This document shows positions 1 through 8,475 of a DNA stretch of 64,000 nucleotides, piece by piece. Under the pieces are notes generated by a model. The model saw only the letters and a program-made list of their open reading frames with translations. It was not told where the DNA came from and searched no databases. The position numbers and the translations under genes were made by a program. The first letter of the stretch is position 1. Each line of letters opens with the position of its first letter. Location: positions 19,807-83,806 of the forward strand of contig JAFEDI010000062.1 in the NCBI GenBank assembly GCA_018241725.1, written 5' to 3'. Source of the stretch: Pseudomonadota bacterium (GTDB lineage Bacteria > Pseudomonadota > Gammaproteobacteria > Burkholderiales > Rhodocyclaceae).

Positions 1-432
1 CAGGACGAACTGCAGCTGATCGTCGCGCCGGATCACATGCTGGCGCGGGAACTCAGCGTGCGCGCCGAGCAGATCGCACCGCATCCGCTGATCCATCGGG
101 AGCCGGGCAATGCCATAAGGGATCTGGTGGACCAGTTCTTCGCTTCTGCCGGGATTCCCTATGAGGATCTCAACGTTGCGGCAGAACTCGGCAGCCTTTC
201 ATCGGTCAAGCATCTGGTCGCCCAGGGCTTTGGCGTCGCCATTGCATCGAAGGCGGCGATCCAGAGTGCGGTGAAGGCCGGACGTCTGGTCGGCATTCCG
301 CTTGAGCCCCGCCTGCACACGCCACTGGAAGTGATCCTGCTGAAGGACAAATTCCGCTCCCGCCTGGTCAATTCCTTTGCCGATTTCGTCACCGAGGAGA
401 TCGGCCGCCTCGCATCGTCAAGAAACAACTGA
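1..432 (+). CDS. LysR-type transcriptional regulator, C-terminal part (truncated by window edge)
   Basis: The frame is open from base 1 and ends at 430-432, so only the C-terminal 143 residues are visible. They read as the end of a LysR substrate-binding domain: DELQLIVAPDH near the start, then SLSSVKHLVAQGFGVAIASK, the usual segment before the last strand and helix of the effector domain. The N-terminal winged helix lies outside the window. The gene ends 9 bp before alr on the same strand, so they may be co-transcribed. Its target and effector cannot be told from this part; a CysB/CbbR-like fold is the general expectation. Confidence 0.85.
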   Translation, partial: QDELQLIVAPDHMLARELSVRAEQIAPHPLIHREPGNAIRDLVDQFFASAGIPYEDLNVAAELGSLSSVKHLVAQGFGVAIASKAAIQSAVKAGRLVGIPLEPRLHTPLEVILLKDKFRSRLVNSFADFVTEEIGRLASSRNN

Positions 433-441
433 AAAACCACC

Positions 442-1527
442 ATGCCCCGTCCGATACGTGCCTCGATCAACCTCGAGGCCTTGCGCCACAACTATCAGCT
501 CGCAAAGAACCGTTCCGGTAACGCCAAGGCGTTCGCCGTCATCAAGGCCAACGCCTACGGCCATGGGCTAGCCAATGCGATGGCTGCATTCGGCGACATC
601 GCCGACGGATTTGCTTTGCTGGATATCGAAGAGGCGCGCCGGCTAAGGGATGCGGGGCTGCAGCAGCCGATTGCGCTGCTGGAGGGGTTTTTCGAGCCGG
701 CCGATCTGGCCGACGTGGTGGCGCTGGGGCTGATCCCGGCGATCCACGGCGAGGCCCAGCTCAAGATGCTGGAGCGGGCCAACCTGGATGCGCCGATCGA
801 CGTGCTGATGAAGATCAATTCCGGCATGAACCGCCTGGGTTTCACCGCCGACAACTTCGCTGCGGCGCTAGCGCGGCTGCAGGCCTTGCCGTGCATCCGT
901 TCCATCACGCCGATGACCCATTTCGCCCGCGCCGATGACGAGGTGGGTATCACCGGCCAGCTCGGCGTGTTCCGCGCCCTGACCGCCGGCCTCGACCTGC
1001 CGGTGAGCCTGGCCAATTCGGCCGCGCTGCTGCGGTTTCCTGAGGCCGCCGGACAGATCACCCGCCCGGGCATCATCCTGTACGGCGGCTCGCCGATGCC
1101 GGATCAGCAGGCCGCCGAGGACATCGGCCTGCGTCCGGTGATGACGCTGAGCAGCGAGATCATAGGGACGCAGAGCATCCAGGCCGGGGACAAGGTCGGT
1201 TATGGCGGCACCTTCACGGCCGATGGGCCGATGCGCATCGGCACCGTCGCCTGCGGTTACGCGGACGGCTATCCGCGCCATGCGCCTAGCGGCACGCCGA
1301 TCCTGGTCGGCGGGCGACGGACCCGCGTGCTCGGCCGCGTGTCGATGGACATGCTGGCCTGCGACCTGACCCATCTCGAGGAGGCTGGCGTCGGCACGCC
1401 GGTCACCCTGTGGGGCGAAGGCCTGGCGGCCGATGAAGTGGCCACGGCTGCCGGTACGATCAGCTACGAGCTGTTCTGCGCATTGGCGCCGCGCGTGCCG
1501 GTGCAGGTGAAGGGCCTGGGGCGCTGA
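442..1527 (+). CDS. alr: alanine racemase
   Basis: This 361-aa protein interconverts L- and D-alanine for peptidoglycan, using PLP in the cytoplasm. The PLP-lysine motif AVIKANAYGHG is present (K35), and the C-terminal barrel carries VGYGGTF with the expected catalytic tyrosine, followed by GYADGYPR. Length is normal for Alr/DadX. No strong Shine-Dalgarno is visible before the ATG, but the gene lies only 9 bp after the LysR stop. The stop overlaps the radA start by one base (TGATG), which indicates translational coupling. Whether it is the biosynthetic or the catabolic racemase cannot be decided here. Confidence 0.96.
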   Translation: MPRPIRASINLEALRHNYQLAKNRSGNAKAFAVIKANAYGHGLANAMAAFGDIADGFALLDIEEARRLRDAGLQQPIALLEGFFEPADLADVVALGLIPAIHGEAQLKMLERANLDAPIDVLMKINSGMNRLGFTADNFAAALARLQALPCIRSITPMTHFARADDEVGITGQLGVFRALTAGLDLPVSLANSAALLRFPEAAGQITRPGIILYGGSPMPDQQAAEDIGLRPVMTLSSEIIGTQSIQAGDKVGYGGTFTADGPMRIGTVACGYADGYPRHAPSGTPILVGGRRTRVLGRVSMDMLACDLTHLEEAGVGTPVTLWGEGLAADEVATAAGTISYELFCALAPRVPVQVKGLGR

Positions 1528-2903
1528 TGGCCAAGGTCAAGACGGTGCATGTGTGCACCGAGTGCGGCGGCAAGTCGCCGCGCTGGCAGGGGCAATGCCC
1601 GCACTGCAGTGCGTGGAACACGCTGGTCGAGTCTGTCGTCGAGCCGGAGGCCCCGGTCGCCAAGCGCTTCTCTGCGCTGGCCGGAGATTCCGGCAGGCTG
1701 CAGACGCTGGCTGACATCCAACCGAAGGAGTCAGCGCGGGTTCCGACCGGTATCGAGGAGTTCGACCGTGTGCTGGGCGGTGGCCTGGTGCCCGGCGGCG
1801 TGGTATTGATCGGCGGCGACCCCGGCATCGGCAAGTCCACCTTGTTGCTGCAGGCCCTGGCCTTGTTGTCGAGCCAACAGCGTGCCCTGTATGTGAGCGG
1901 TGAGGAGTCCGCAGAGCAGGTGGCGCTGCGCGCCGCCCGTTTGCAGCTCGATGCTCGTGGTCTGCAACTGCTGCCGGAGATCAATCTCGAACGAATTCTA
2001 GGCAGTCTGCGGGACGTCAAGCCCGATGTGGCGGTGATCGACTCGATCCAGACCATCTACTCGGAGACTCTGGGCTCGGCGCCCGGCTCCGTCGCCCAGG
2101 TGCGTGAATGCGCGGCCCAACTGACCCGCTTTGCCAAGCAGGGCGGCAGTACCCTGATCATGGTCGGCCACGTGACCAAGGACGGTACGCTGGCCGGGCC
2201 GCGCGTGCTTGAGCACATCGTCGATACCGTGCTGTATTTCGAAGGCGATACCCACTCCAGCTTCCGCCTGGTGCGGGCCTTCAAAAACCGTTTCGGTGCG
2301 GTGAACGAACTGGGCGTCTTTGCCATGACCGAGAAGGGGTTGAAAGGTGTGTCCAACCCATCGGCGATCTTCCTGTCTCAGCACGGTCAGCAGGTGCCGG
2401 GCTCCTGCGTGCTGGTCACCCAGGAGGGCACGCGGCCGTTGCTGGTGGAGATCCAGGCCTTGGTGGACAGCGCCCACAGCCCCAGTCCGCGGCGCCTGTC
2501 CGTCGGGCTGGAGCAGAACCGGCTGGCCATGCTGCTGGCGGTGCTCCATCGTCACGCCGGTGTGGTGTGCTTCGACCAGGACGTGTTCGTCAATGCGGTC
2601 GGTGGCGTCAAGATTACCGAGCCTGCGGCGGACCTGGCTGTGCTGCTGGCGATCGTCTCGTCGCTGACCAATCGGCCCCTGCCGGCGCAACTGGTGGTGT
2701 TCGGAGAGGTTGGTCTGGCCGGTGAGATCCGGCCGGCACCACGGGGCCAGGAACGCCTGAAAGAGTCGGCCAAGCTTGGCTTCACGATGGCGCTGGTGCC
2801 CAAGGCCAACGCGCCGAAGCAGGACATCCCGGGCATGCAGGTGATCGCCGTGGACCGCATCGACGAGGCCCTCGAGCGCCTGAAGGAGCTTGCGGATGCC
2901 TGA
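1527..2903 (+). CDS. radA: DNA repair protein RadA (Sms)
   Basis: A 458-aa RecA-related ATPase that helps process branched recombination intermediates. Domains in order: an N-terminal four-cysteine zinc finger (CTECGG, then CPHC), a RecA-like core with Walker A GGDPGIGKST near residue 95, the RadA signature KNRFG near 255, and a C-terminal Lon-protease-like domain without peptidase function in this family. Length matches RadA closely. The start overlaps the alr stop by one base, so expression is probably coupled to it. A 179-bp gap follows before the HU gene. Confidence 0.97.
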   Translation: MAKVKTVHVCTECGGKSPRWQGQCPHCSAWNTLVESVVEPEAPVAKRFSALAGDSGRLQTLADIQPKESARVPTGIEEFDRVLGGGLVPGGVVLIGGDPGIGKSTLLLQALALLSSQQRALYVSGEESAEQVALRAARLQLDARGLQLLPEINLERILGSLRDVKPDVAVIDSIQTIYSETLGSAPGSVAQVRECAAQLTRFAKQGGSTLIMVGHVTKDGTLAGPRVLEHIVDTVLYFEGDTHSSFRLVRAFKNRFGAVNELGVFAMTEKGLKGVSNPSAIFLSQHGQQVPGSCVLVTQEGTRPLLVEIQALVDSAHSPSPRRLSVGLEQNRLAMLLAVLHRHAGVVCFDQDVFVNAVGGVKITEPAADLAVLLAIVSSLTNRPLPAQLVVFGEVGLAGEIRPAPRGQERLKESAKLGFTMALVPKANAPKQDIPGMQVIAVDRIDEALERLKELADA

Positions 2904-3082
2904 TGGGCCCGCTGCAGCCCCCGAAATCTGCTGAAAAGCGCGTAAAACCTTGAGATTCGTGCCACAGGCGGAAAAGAGCAGGGTAAGCTACCGCCCGCGG
3001 GTGTGTAGAGCGCTGCAGGCGCAATGCGTCACCTGTTGCAGCTCCTGTATCCACCCATTTCTTTCACTACAAAAGACGAGCT

Positions 3083-3358
3083 ATGAACAAGACTGAACTG
3101 ATCGATGCACTGGCTGGCAAGAGTGGTCTCACCAAGGCCGACGCTGGCCGCGCGGTGGACAGCCTCACCGAAATCATCACCGAAACCCTGGCCAAGGGTG
3201 AGAGCGTGACCCTCGTCGGTTTCGGCACCTTCGCCGTTGGCGAGCGCGCCGCCCGCGTGGGCCGCAACCCCCAGACCGGTGCCGAGATCCAGATCGCTGC
3301 TTCCAAGCAGCCGAAGTTCTCTGCCGGTTCGAAGCTGAAGGACGCGGTCAACAAGTAA
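3083..3358 (+). CDS. hupB: HU family DNA-binding protein
   Basis: This 91-aa nucleoid protein has the standard HU/IHF fold: [11 protein letters not shown] at the N-terminus, GFGTF in the dimer body and the arm segment [10 protein letters not shown]. Because the arm reads RNPQTG it fits HU rather than IHF alpha or beta. It binds and bends DNA non-specifically. The gene stands alone on the plus strand, with a stem-loop terminator just after it and the prc gene convergent from the other side. The ATG follows a short AT-rich stretch with a modest GAGCT ribosome site. Confidence 0.95.
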   Translation: MNKTELIDALAGKSGLTKADAGRAVDSLTEIITETLAKGESVTLVGFGTFAVGERAARVGRNPQTGAEIQIAASKQPKFSAGSKLKDAVNK

Positions 3359-3398
3359 GCCGTCCAGCGCGTGCCCGGGCACGCAAGGCAGTACCCAA

Positions 3399-3432
3399 GT
3401 GGCGACTCCGATGGAGCCGCCACTTTGCGTTT
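3399..3432 (+). terminator. stem-loop terminator of the HU gene
   Basis: The arms GTGGCG.CTCC and GGAG.CGCCAC (3399-3423) pair with one mismatch around a three-base loop and are followed by TTTGCGTTT. It lies 40 bp after the HU stop, in the direction of that gene. Confidence 0.65.
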
Positions 3433-3440
3433 CAGGGCGT

Positions 3441-3469
3441 AAAAAAGCACCACCCGCGGGCGGTGCTTT
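3441..3469 (-). terminator. intrinsic terminator of the prc gene
   Basis: On the minus strand the hairpin arms AAAGCACCGCCC and GGGTGGTGCTTT (3444-3469) pair with only a G-U wobble. They are followed by a six-T run (3441-3446 read on the minus strand). It sits 20 bp after the prc stop, so transcripts of the two convergent genes are each closed by their own hairpin. Confidence 0.8.
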
Positions 3470-3488
3470 GCTATGGGCGGATGCGTGA

Positions 3489-5639
3489 TCAGCGGGTCAC
3501 GATAGGCGCAGCACCGGTGCGATTGCGCATGGCAACCTGGGTGTTGCCGGAGAGGAGGTCGACTTCGTCAGCGACTATGCGTGCCGCCTCGTCGAGCAGC
3601 AAGTCCTTCACGTCTTTGCGCGCCTTCTCGGCCGCCAGATCGGCCGCCAGGCTGCGTTCGCTGGACTGCAGGCCATCGTCCCGCAGCGCGGCCAGCTTGC
3701 CCTTCAGATCGCCTTTCTCACGCTGCTTGAGGCGGTTTTCCCGGACCTCCTTTTCCTTCCTGCGCTCGGTTTCGTTGAGCGAGATCGACTTGCTTTCCCG
3801 TTGCCGGCGGACGTCGGCAATATCGTCCAGCAGGCTCTGGAAATCCTTGTCGGCGGCGGTGCGCGCCTGGTACCGGGTCTGCAGCGCCGGGATCACGTCC
3901 TTCAGATTGCCGGCCGGCTTGAAGCTGGCGGCGTCGATCTGCACCCAGGGCAGGGCGTTGTCGTAGCTCGACTCCCCGTAGTTGTCCGTGTCGGAAGCGG
4001 ATGGGAAACGGATGTCGGGCGTCACGCCCTTGAGCTGCGTCGTTCCGCCATTGATGCGGAAGAACTGGGCGACGGTCATCTTCAGCTCGCCGAACTTCGG
4101 TTTGCTGTTCTTGGCGATCTCGTCGAGGTTGACCAGCGTCTGCACCGTACCCTTACCGAAGCTCGGCTCGCCGATGATCGGTGCGCGGCCGTAGTCCTGC
4201 AGCGCGGCGGCGAAGATCTCGGAAGCCGACGCCGATGCCCGGTTGATCAGCACGGCCATCGGACCGTCCCAGGCCGTACCGGCATTCTCGTCGCTCTCTA
4301 CGCCGATCTTGCCGTCCGTGCGGCGCTGCTGCACGACCGGCCCCTTGTCGATGAACAGGCCGGTCAGTTCCACCGCCTCACGCAGGGAGCCACCGCCGTT
4401 GTTGCGCAGGTCGATCAGCAGGCCGTCCACCTTGTCCTTCTTGAGCTCATCGATCAGGCGCGCGACGTCGCGGCTGGCGCTGCGGTAGTCCTTGTCGCCC
4501 TTGCGGCGGCCTTCGAAGTCTTCATAAAAGGTCGGCAGCGTGATGACGCCGATGCGACGGGCGTTGGCGCCGTCGCCGGACTTGATCACGGTTTTCTTGG
4601 CCGCCTGCTCCTCGAGCTTGATCTTGTCCCGCACCAGCGAAACCAGCTTGTGCTTGCCGTCCTGACCGGCGTCGGCAGGCAGGATGTCCAGCGTGACCTT
4701 GGTGTCCTTGGTGCCGCGGATCAGCTTGACGACCTCGTCCACCCGCGACCCGACAACATCCGCTGGCGCACCCTCCGCCTGGCCAACTCCGACGATGCGG
4801 TCGCCGACGGCGAGTTTGCCGGAGCGGGCAGCCGGGCCGCCGGGCACCAGTTCGCGGATCGTGATGTAGTCGTCCCGTTCCTGCAGCACCGCGCCGATCC
4901 CCACCAGCGACAGGCGCATGGAGATGTCGAAATCGTCCGATGCGCTGCGCCCAAGGTAGTTGGTATGGGGTTCGATGGACATCGCGAAGGCGTTCATGAA
5001 GATCTGGAACACGTCGTCGCTCTTGTTCTTCGACGCGCGGGCCAGATAGTTGTCGTAACGCTTGATGAGGGTTTCGCGGATCGACTTGTCGTCCTTGCCG
5101 GCGAGCTTGAGGCGCAGCCAGTCGTTCTTGACCCGCCTGCGCCACAAGTCCTGCACCTCGGCCTCGTCCTTCGGCCAGGGCGCCTTGTCGCGCATGTAGG
5201 GGTAGCTTTCGTTGACGCTGAAATCGAAGTTCTGGTTGAGCAACTCGCGGGCCTTTTTCAGGCGCTCGGCGGAGCGTTGTTCGTAGCGCTGGAAGATCGC
5301 GAAGGGGATGGCCAGGTTGCCGCGCTGGATCGCGTCGTCGAGCAGCGTTCGTGCATCGGCAAAGGAGTCAATATCGGCCTGGGTGAAATACAGGCGCTCG
5401 GGATCCAGGGACTTCAGGTAGCGATTGAAGATCTTTTCCGACAACGCGTCGTCGAGGGGCTGCGCCTTGTAGTGATAACGCCCGAGCAACTGGGCGCTCA
5501 GATACGCGGTCTGGGCCTGCTCGGTGGTCGGGGCGAGGCGCTGCGCGGCCGGAGCCTCCAGGGCTGTCGCCGGCGCCGAAAGCAGGACCGGCGTGGCGAA
5601 GGCGAGGGCCAGCAAGGACCGGATCAGGCTGATTTTCAC
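3489..5639 (-). CDS. prc: carboxy-terminal processing (tail-specific) protease, S41 family
   Basis: A 716-aa periplasmic serine protease of the Prc/Tsp type. It begins with a clear signal peptide (KISLIRSLLALAFATPVLLS, cleavage near ATALEA). A PDZ domain is visible around residues 235-330 (LVGIGAVLQERDDYITIRELVPGGPA region). The S41 catalytic core holds SASASEIF with the nucleophilic serine near residue 470 and FGKGTVQ with the general-base lysine about 25 residues later. A charged C-terminal helical region (RRKEKEVRENRLKQRE) is typical of full-length bacterial Prc and distinguishes it from short CtpA forms. Likely roles are trimming of PBP3-type substrates and control of murein hydrolases. 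Monocistronic. Confidence 0.94.
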   Translation of the reverse strand: MKISLIRSLLALAFATPVLLSAPATALEAPAAQRLAPTTEQAQTAYLSAQLLGRYHYKAQPLDDALSEKIFNRYLKSLDPERLYFTQADIDSFADARTLLDDAIQRGNLAIPFAIFQRYEQRSAERLKKARELLNQNFDFSVNESYPYMRDKAPWPKDEAEVQDLWRRRVKNDWLRLKLAGKDDKSIRETLIKRYDNYLARASKNKSDDVFQIFMNAFAMSIEPHTNYLGRSASDDFDISMRLSLVGIGAVLQERDDYITIRELVPGGPAARSGKLAVGDRIVGVGQAEGAPADVVGSRVDEVVKLIRGTKDTKVTLDILPADAGQDGKHKLVSLVRDKIKLEEQAAKKTVIKSGDGANARRIGVITLPTFYEDFEGRRKGDKDYRSASRDVARLIDELKKDKVDGLLIDLRNNGGGSLREAVELTGLFIDKGPVVQQRRTDGKIGVESDENAGTAWDGPMAVLINRASASASEIFAAALQDYGRAPIIGEPSFGKGTVQTLVNLDEIAKNSKPKFGELKMTVAQFFRINGGTTQLKGVTPDIRFPSASDTDNYGESSYDNALPWVQIDAASFKPAGNLKDVIPALQTRYQARTAADKDFQSLLDDIADVRRQRESKSISLNETERRKEKEVRENRLKQREKGDLKGKLAALRDDGLQSSERSLAADLAAEKARKDVKDLLLDEAARIVADEVDLLSGNTQVAMRNRTGAAPIVTR

Positions 5640-5857
5640 TGTATTACTCCAGGAATGCGGGTGTTGCGAAAGGGAACAAAGCTACATGCTTCCGTAAGCC
5701 CCGTCGACAGCAGAAATTGCGAGATGTTCGTAAAGTTAGGCCAAATTTGGCGAGAATCTGTGTCACGTGAACTTCTTTGACTCGACACACTCACTTCGGA
5801 TGGGTATGTATCGAGGCCCTAGCGATGAAGCCACTCATTTCCCTGGAGGACAGTCCG

Positions 5858-6487
5858 ATGAATCAGGAAAGCTTCTGGAGCAAGCGTTATCAGGACGCCG
5901 GCGACGATTATCTGTTCGGCACCGAACCCAACCGCTTTCTGGCCCGGCGGGCTGAGCGCCTGCAGGATGGCAGCCGGGCCCTTTCGGTGGCCGATGGGGA
6001 AGGGCGGAACTCGGTGTGGCTGGCCGAGCAGGGACTCGACGTGACGGCCATCGAGATCTCCGCTGTCGCCGTAGAAAAGGCCCGCCGCCTGGCTGCCGGG
6101 AAGAAGCTGGACGTACGTTTCCTGCAGGCCGACATGCTTGCACCGGGGTGGTCGCCGGCCGAATTCCAGGAGCACTTCGACTGGGTTGTCGGAATCTTCA
6201 TCCAGTTCGTCGGCCCCGAGTGGCGGGAGCGGCAGTTCGAAGTCATGAAACAGATGACCCGGCCCGGTGGGCGGATCCTGCTCCAGGGCTATACGCCGAA
6301 GCAGCTCGAATACGGTACGGGAGGGCCGTCGGCGGTGGAGAACCTCTACACCGAGGAAATTTTGCGGGAGGCCTTCAGTGGTTGGGAAGTCGAGGAGCTC
6401 GTCGAATATGAAGAGGAAATTACTGAAGGCAGCGGCCACAAGGGGCGTTCAGCGTTGATAGGTCTGATCGCGCGGAAGCCGGACTGA
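5858..6487 (+). CDS. class I SAM-dependent methyltransferase
   Basis: A 209-aa protein of the TehB/small-molecule methyltransferase type. The N-terminus SFWSKRYQ is common in this group. Motif I is degenerate (ALSVADGEGRNSVWLAEQG), followed by VTAIEIS with an acidic residue for the ribose and LQADML as motif II/III. I chose ATG 5858 because GGAGGA lies 7 bases upstream; an in-frame ATG at 5825 would add 11 residues without such a site. The substrate is unknown. A perfect stem-loop follows the stop at 6514-6545. Confidence 0.85.
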   Translation: MNQESFWSKRYQDAGDDYLFGTEPNRFLARRAERLQDGSRALSVADGEGRNSVWLAEQGLDVTAIEISAVAVEKARRLAAGKKLDVRFLQADMLAPGWSPAEFQEHFDWVVGIFIQFVGPEWRERQFEVMKQMTRPGGRILLQGYTPKQLEYGTGGPSAVENLYTEEILREAFSGWEVEELVEYEEEITEGSGHKGRSALIGLIARKPD

Positions 6488-6513
6488 CGCACAAGAAAAG
6501 GCAGCATACTCAA

Positions 6514-6545
6514 CGGGTATTTCACGCAGGGCTGTGAAATACCCG
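6514..6545. terminator. perfect 12-bp inverted repeat after the methyltransferase gene
   Basis: CGGGTATTTCAC and GTGAAATACCCG pair perfectly around an 8-base loop. No T-run follows on the plus strand, so it is not a textbook intrinsic terminator. It may stop or stabilise the methyltransferase transcript ending 27 bp upstream. Confidence 0.45.
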
Positions 6546-6633
6546 GAGAAAGTTCGGGGCGAATGAAGACACGGCCCTGATGGTGCCGCCTCTCCCGCGC
6601 TGACTCGAACACTCGCAGCTCAAGGCCCAGCAG

Positions 6634-6864
6634 CTTCAAGTCTGGATTGAGATGGTTCAGTCAGGACTTGAACCGGTTCAAATCCGGGCATCGAATGTTC
6701 ATCGGACCGCAGCAGGCGTTCAAATCCGCAGCTTGCGGGTTCAAGGCGGTGCAGCGAAAGTTCAGATCCGGGACGCGCAGGTTCACGTCCGCGCCGAGCG
6801 AGTTCAAGTCTGCCCGGCAAGTGATCATCCCGGGGCCGCAAAGCTTCAAGTTGGAGGGGCGCTG
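6634..6864 (-). repeat. degenerate tandem array, 11 units of exactly 21 bp
   Basis: On the plus strand the anchor GTTCA (variants CTTCA, GATCA) starts at 6634, 6655, 6676, 6697, 6718, 6739, 6760, 6781, 6802, 6823 and 6844. Spacing is exactly 21 bp each time. Read on the minus strand each unit opens NTGAAC. Only the anchor and part of the following bases (often ATCCGG) are conserved. Because 21 is a multiple of three, several frames stay open through the array, giving heptad patterns such as ADVNLRV-PDLNFRC. No frame has a convincing ribosome site, so I do not call a gene. The rest of 6488-6922 holds only the stem-loop above and the HiPIP upstream region. Confidence 0.85.
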
Positions 6865-6922
6865 TCCCCCGGGAAAGCGATAATGCCCCCCTCAACGCCA
6901 TCACCACCGGGAGACCGACCTC

Positions 6923-7204
6923 ATGAGCGCGAACCTTGCACGCCGCCGCTTCCTCCGTTTGAGCGCGGCCGGCACCACCTTCATTCCCCTGGCCACCCTG
7001 ATCGGTGAGGCGAGGGCGGCAACCAATCAGGCGCTCCGGGTGCAGTACAAGTACCAGGACAGCCCGCTGGAGGGAAAGAACTGTACCTCCTGCCTGGAGT
7101 TCATCCCCGGCAGTCCCGCCACGGCGCCGGGGCGCTGCAAGCTGATCCCCGGTGACGACGAGATCTCGCCGAACGGCTACTGCACATTGTGGAATACGAT
7201 GTAG
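6923..7204 (+). CDS. high-potential iron-sulfur protein (HiPIP), Tat-exported
   Basis: A 93-aa precursor with a twin-arginine signal (RRRFLRLSAAG, cleavage near ARAATNQ). The mature part has the HiPIP cysteine pattern: NCTSCLEF (Cys-x2-Cys), then GRCKLIPG and NGYCTLW. These four cysteines bind one [4Fe-4S] cluster used at high potential. HiPIPs carry electrons in the periplasm between bc1-type complexes and terminal acceptors. The start ATG follows GAGACCGACCTC with weak GGAG. It is monocistronic and ends 11 bp before the convergent DsbA-like gene. Confidence 0.92.
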   Translation: MSANLARRRFLRLSAAGTTFIPLATLIGEARAATNQALRVQYKYQDSPLEGKNCTSCLEFIPGSPATAPGRCKLIPGDDEISPNGYCTLWNTM

Positions 7205-7215
7205 GTGATAGCGCT

Positions 7216-7863
7216 CTAGCTGGCGGCAAACTCGCCGGCTGGCGCCGCGGCACGGATCATGGCGCGCAGCAGGGTTTCCGGCGGCTGCGCTCCGGACAGG
7301 GCGACGCGCTGCGGGAAGACGAAATACGGAACTCCCGGGACGAAGGCGGTCGGACTGCCTGCCGACGGAAGCGCGTCGCCGTCATGCCTGCCCGGCGGCA
7401 GGCCGTGGGTGTCGGCCAGGCGCGTCAGCGTCGCTGGATCGCCGATGTCCTCGCCGCGCTGGAAGTACGCTGAGAAAGCGTCTTCGATCAGGGCTGCGAC
7501 AGCCGTTTCGCCAAGCCCGCGAGCCTGCTCCACCAGTGCATGGGCCGCCCGCGTGTTGGGCATCAGCTGGATCTTCTCGAAGTCGAGTTGCACACCAGCG
7601 GCATCGGCCGCGCTGCGGACCTGGGCCCGGCGGGCCTCGACCGCCAGCGCGCTGCCGAGCCGCTGCAGGTAGAAGTGCTGGTAGGGAATGCCTTGCCGCG
7701 GCGTGGAAGGGAGCAACTCATAAGGCCGCCAGTCGATACGGACCGGGGTTCCGGGATGCTGCCCGCGAAATGTGGCCAGCGCCCGCTCCAGATTGCGCTT
7801 GCCGATCAGGCACCAGGGGCAGATGAAGTCGAAATAGACCTCGATGGACAACATCCCGGACAT
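7216..7863 (-). CDS. DsbA family oxidoreductase (FrnE-like)
   Basis: This 215-aa thioredoxin-fold protein has FDFICPWCLIGKRNLERAL at its N-terminus. The CPWC active site with no signal peptide marks the cytoplasmic FrnE branch of the DsbA family. The C-terminal FVPGVPYFVFPQRVALSGAQPPETL matches the cis-proline region (VPYF) and the SGAQ motif typical of FrnE. It probably handles disulfides or thiol conjugates in the cytoplasm. It is the last gene of a closely spaced minus-strand group, 15 bp after the hydrolase gene. Confidence 0.88.
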   Translation of the reverse strand: MSGMLSIEVYFDFICPWCLIGKRNLERALATFRGQHPGTPVRIDWRPYELLPSTPRQGIPYQHFYLQRLGSALAVEARRAQVRSAADAAGVQLDFEKIQLMPNTRAAHALVEQARGLGETAVAALIEDAFSAYFQRGEDIGDPATLTRLADTHGLPPGRHDGDALPSAGSPTAFVPGVPYFVFPQRVALSGAQPPETLLRAMIRAAAPAGEFAAS

Positions 7864-7878
7864 GGCGTGGCCCCTGCG

Positions 7879-8439
7879 TCAGCGGCACAGTGCCGCGATG
7901 AGTTCGTCTGCCTGCGGCCAGTCACCGAAGCCGGACGCCGGGTTCAGATGCCCGACCTCACCGATATTGAAGAAGCGGCTCGCCCAGTCGCGGGCGAGGG
8001 CCTGGACCCGTTCGATGCTGCCGAGAGGATCGTTGGTGCTCGCCGCGACGATACTCGGGAAAGGCAGCGGGGCGCGCGGGACCGGGAACCAGCCGCTGTC
8101 ACGTAGCGCTTCCTGGGTCGGATAGCCGGCGGGCAGCGGTGTGTCGAAATCCGGCGGCGTGGCCAGCAGCGCGCCCTGGATGGACCGTCGGGCGGATTTC
8201 GCCCAGTGGGTGACGATCAGCACGCCGCCGCTGTGGGCCACCAGGATCACCGGGCCGTCGACGCCGGCGAGGGTTTCTTCCAGGGCTTCCACCCGGGCCG
8301 TGAGGCTCAGCTTGTCCTTTTCTAGCGGCGGCACCGTGCGCACCTTGGGCAGGCGGGCGGCCAGCAGGGTCTGCCAGTGGTCGGCCACGTGGTCGCGAAG
8401 GCCGGGGACGATGACGATGGTGGGGGTTTGATCGTTCAT
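7879..8439 (-). CDS. RBBP9/YdeN family alpha/beta hydrolase
   Basis: A 186-aa serine hydrolase. TIVIVPGLRDHVADHWQ is the hallmark opening of the RBBP9/YdeN family. VAHSGGVLIV carries the GxSxG-like nucleophile elbow, and the C-terminal EVGHLNPASGFGDW supplies the conserved histidine and the GxW signature. I start at ATG 8439; a TTG at 8469 would overlap the MFS gene end region and has no ribosome site. Substrate unknown. It lies between the MFS transporter and the FrnE-like gene in the same direction. Confidence 0.87.
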   Translation of the reverse strand: MNDQTPTIVIVPGLRDHVADHWQTLLAARLPKVRTVPPLEKDKLSLTARVEALEETLAGVDGPVILVAHSGGVLIVTHWAKSARRSIQGALLATPPDFDTPLPAGYPTQEALRDSGWFPVPRAPLPFPSIVAASTNDPLGSIERVQALARDWASRFFNIGEVGHLNPASGFGDWPQADELIAALCR

Positions 8440-8475
8440 GACTGCGTGAAGGGTTGAGTGAATCGGCAATAAGGC

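Noticed and set aside
3801-5780. 659-residue plus-strand open frame opposite prc
   Set aside because: It is the antisense of a clear protease gene and has no recognisable domain or start signal.
6647-6883. Heptad-repeat protein encoded by the first 21-bp array
   Set aside because: Several frames on both strands are open because the period is a multiple of three; none has a ribosome site or consistent composition.
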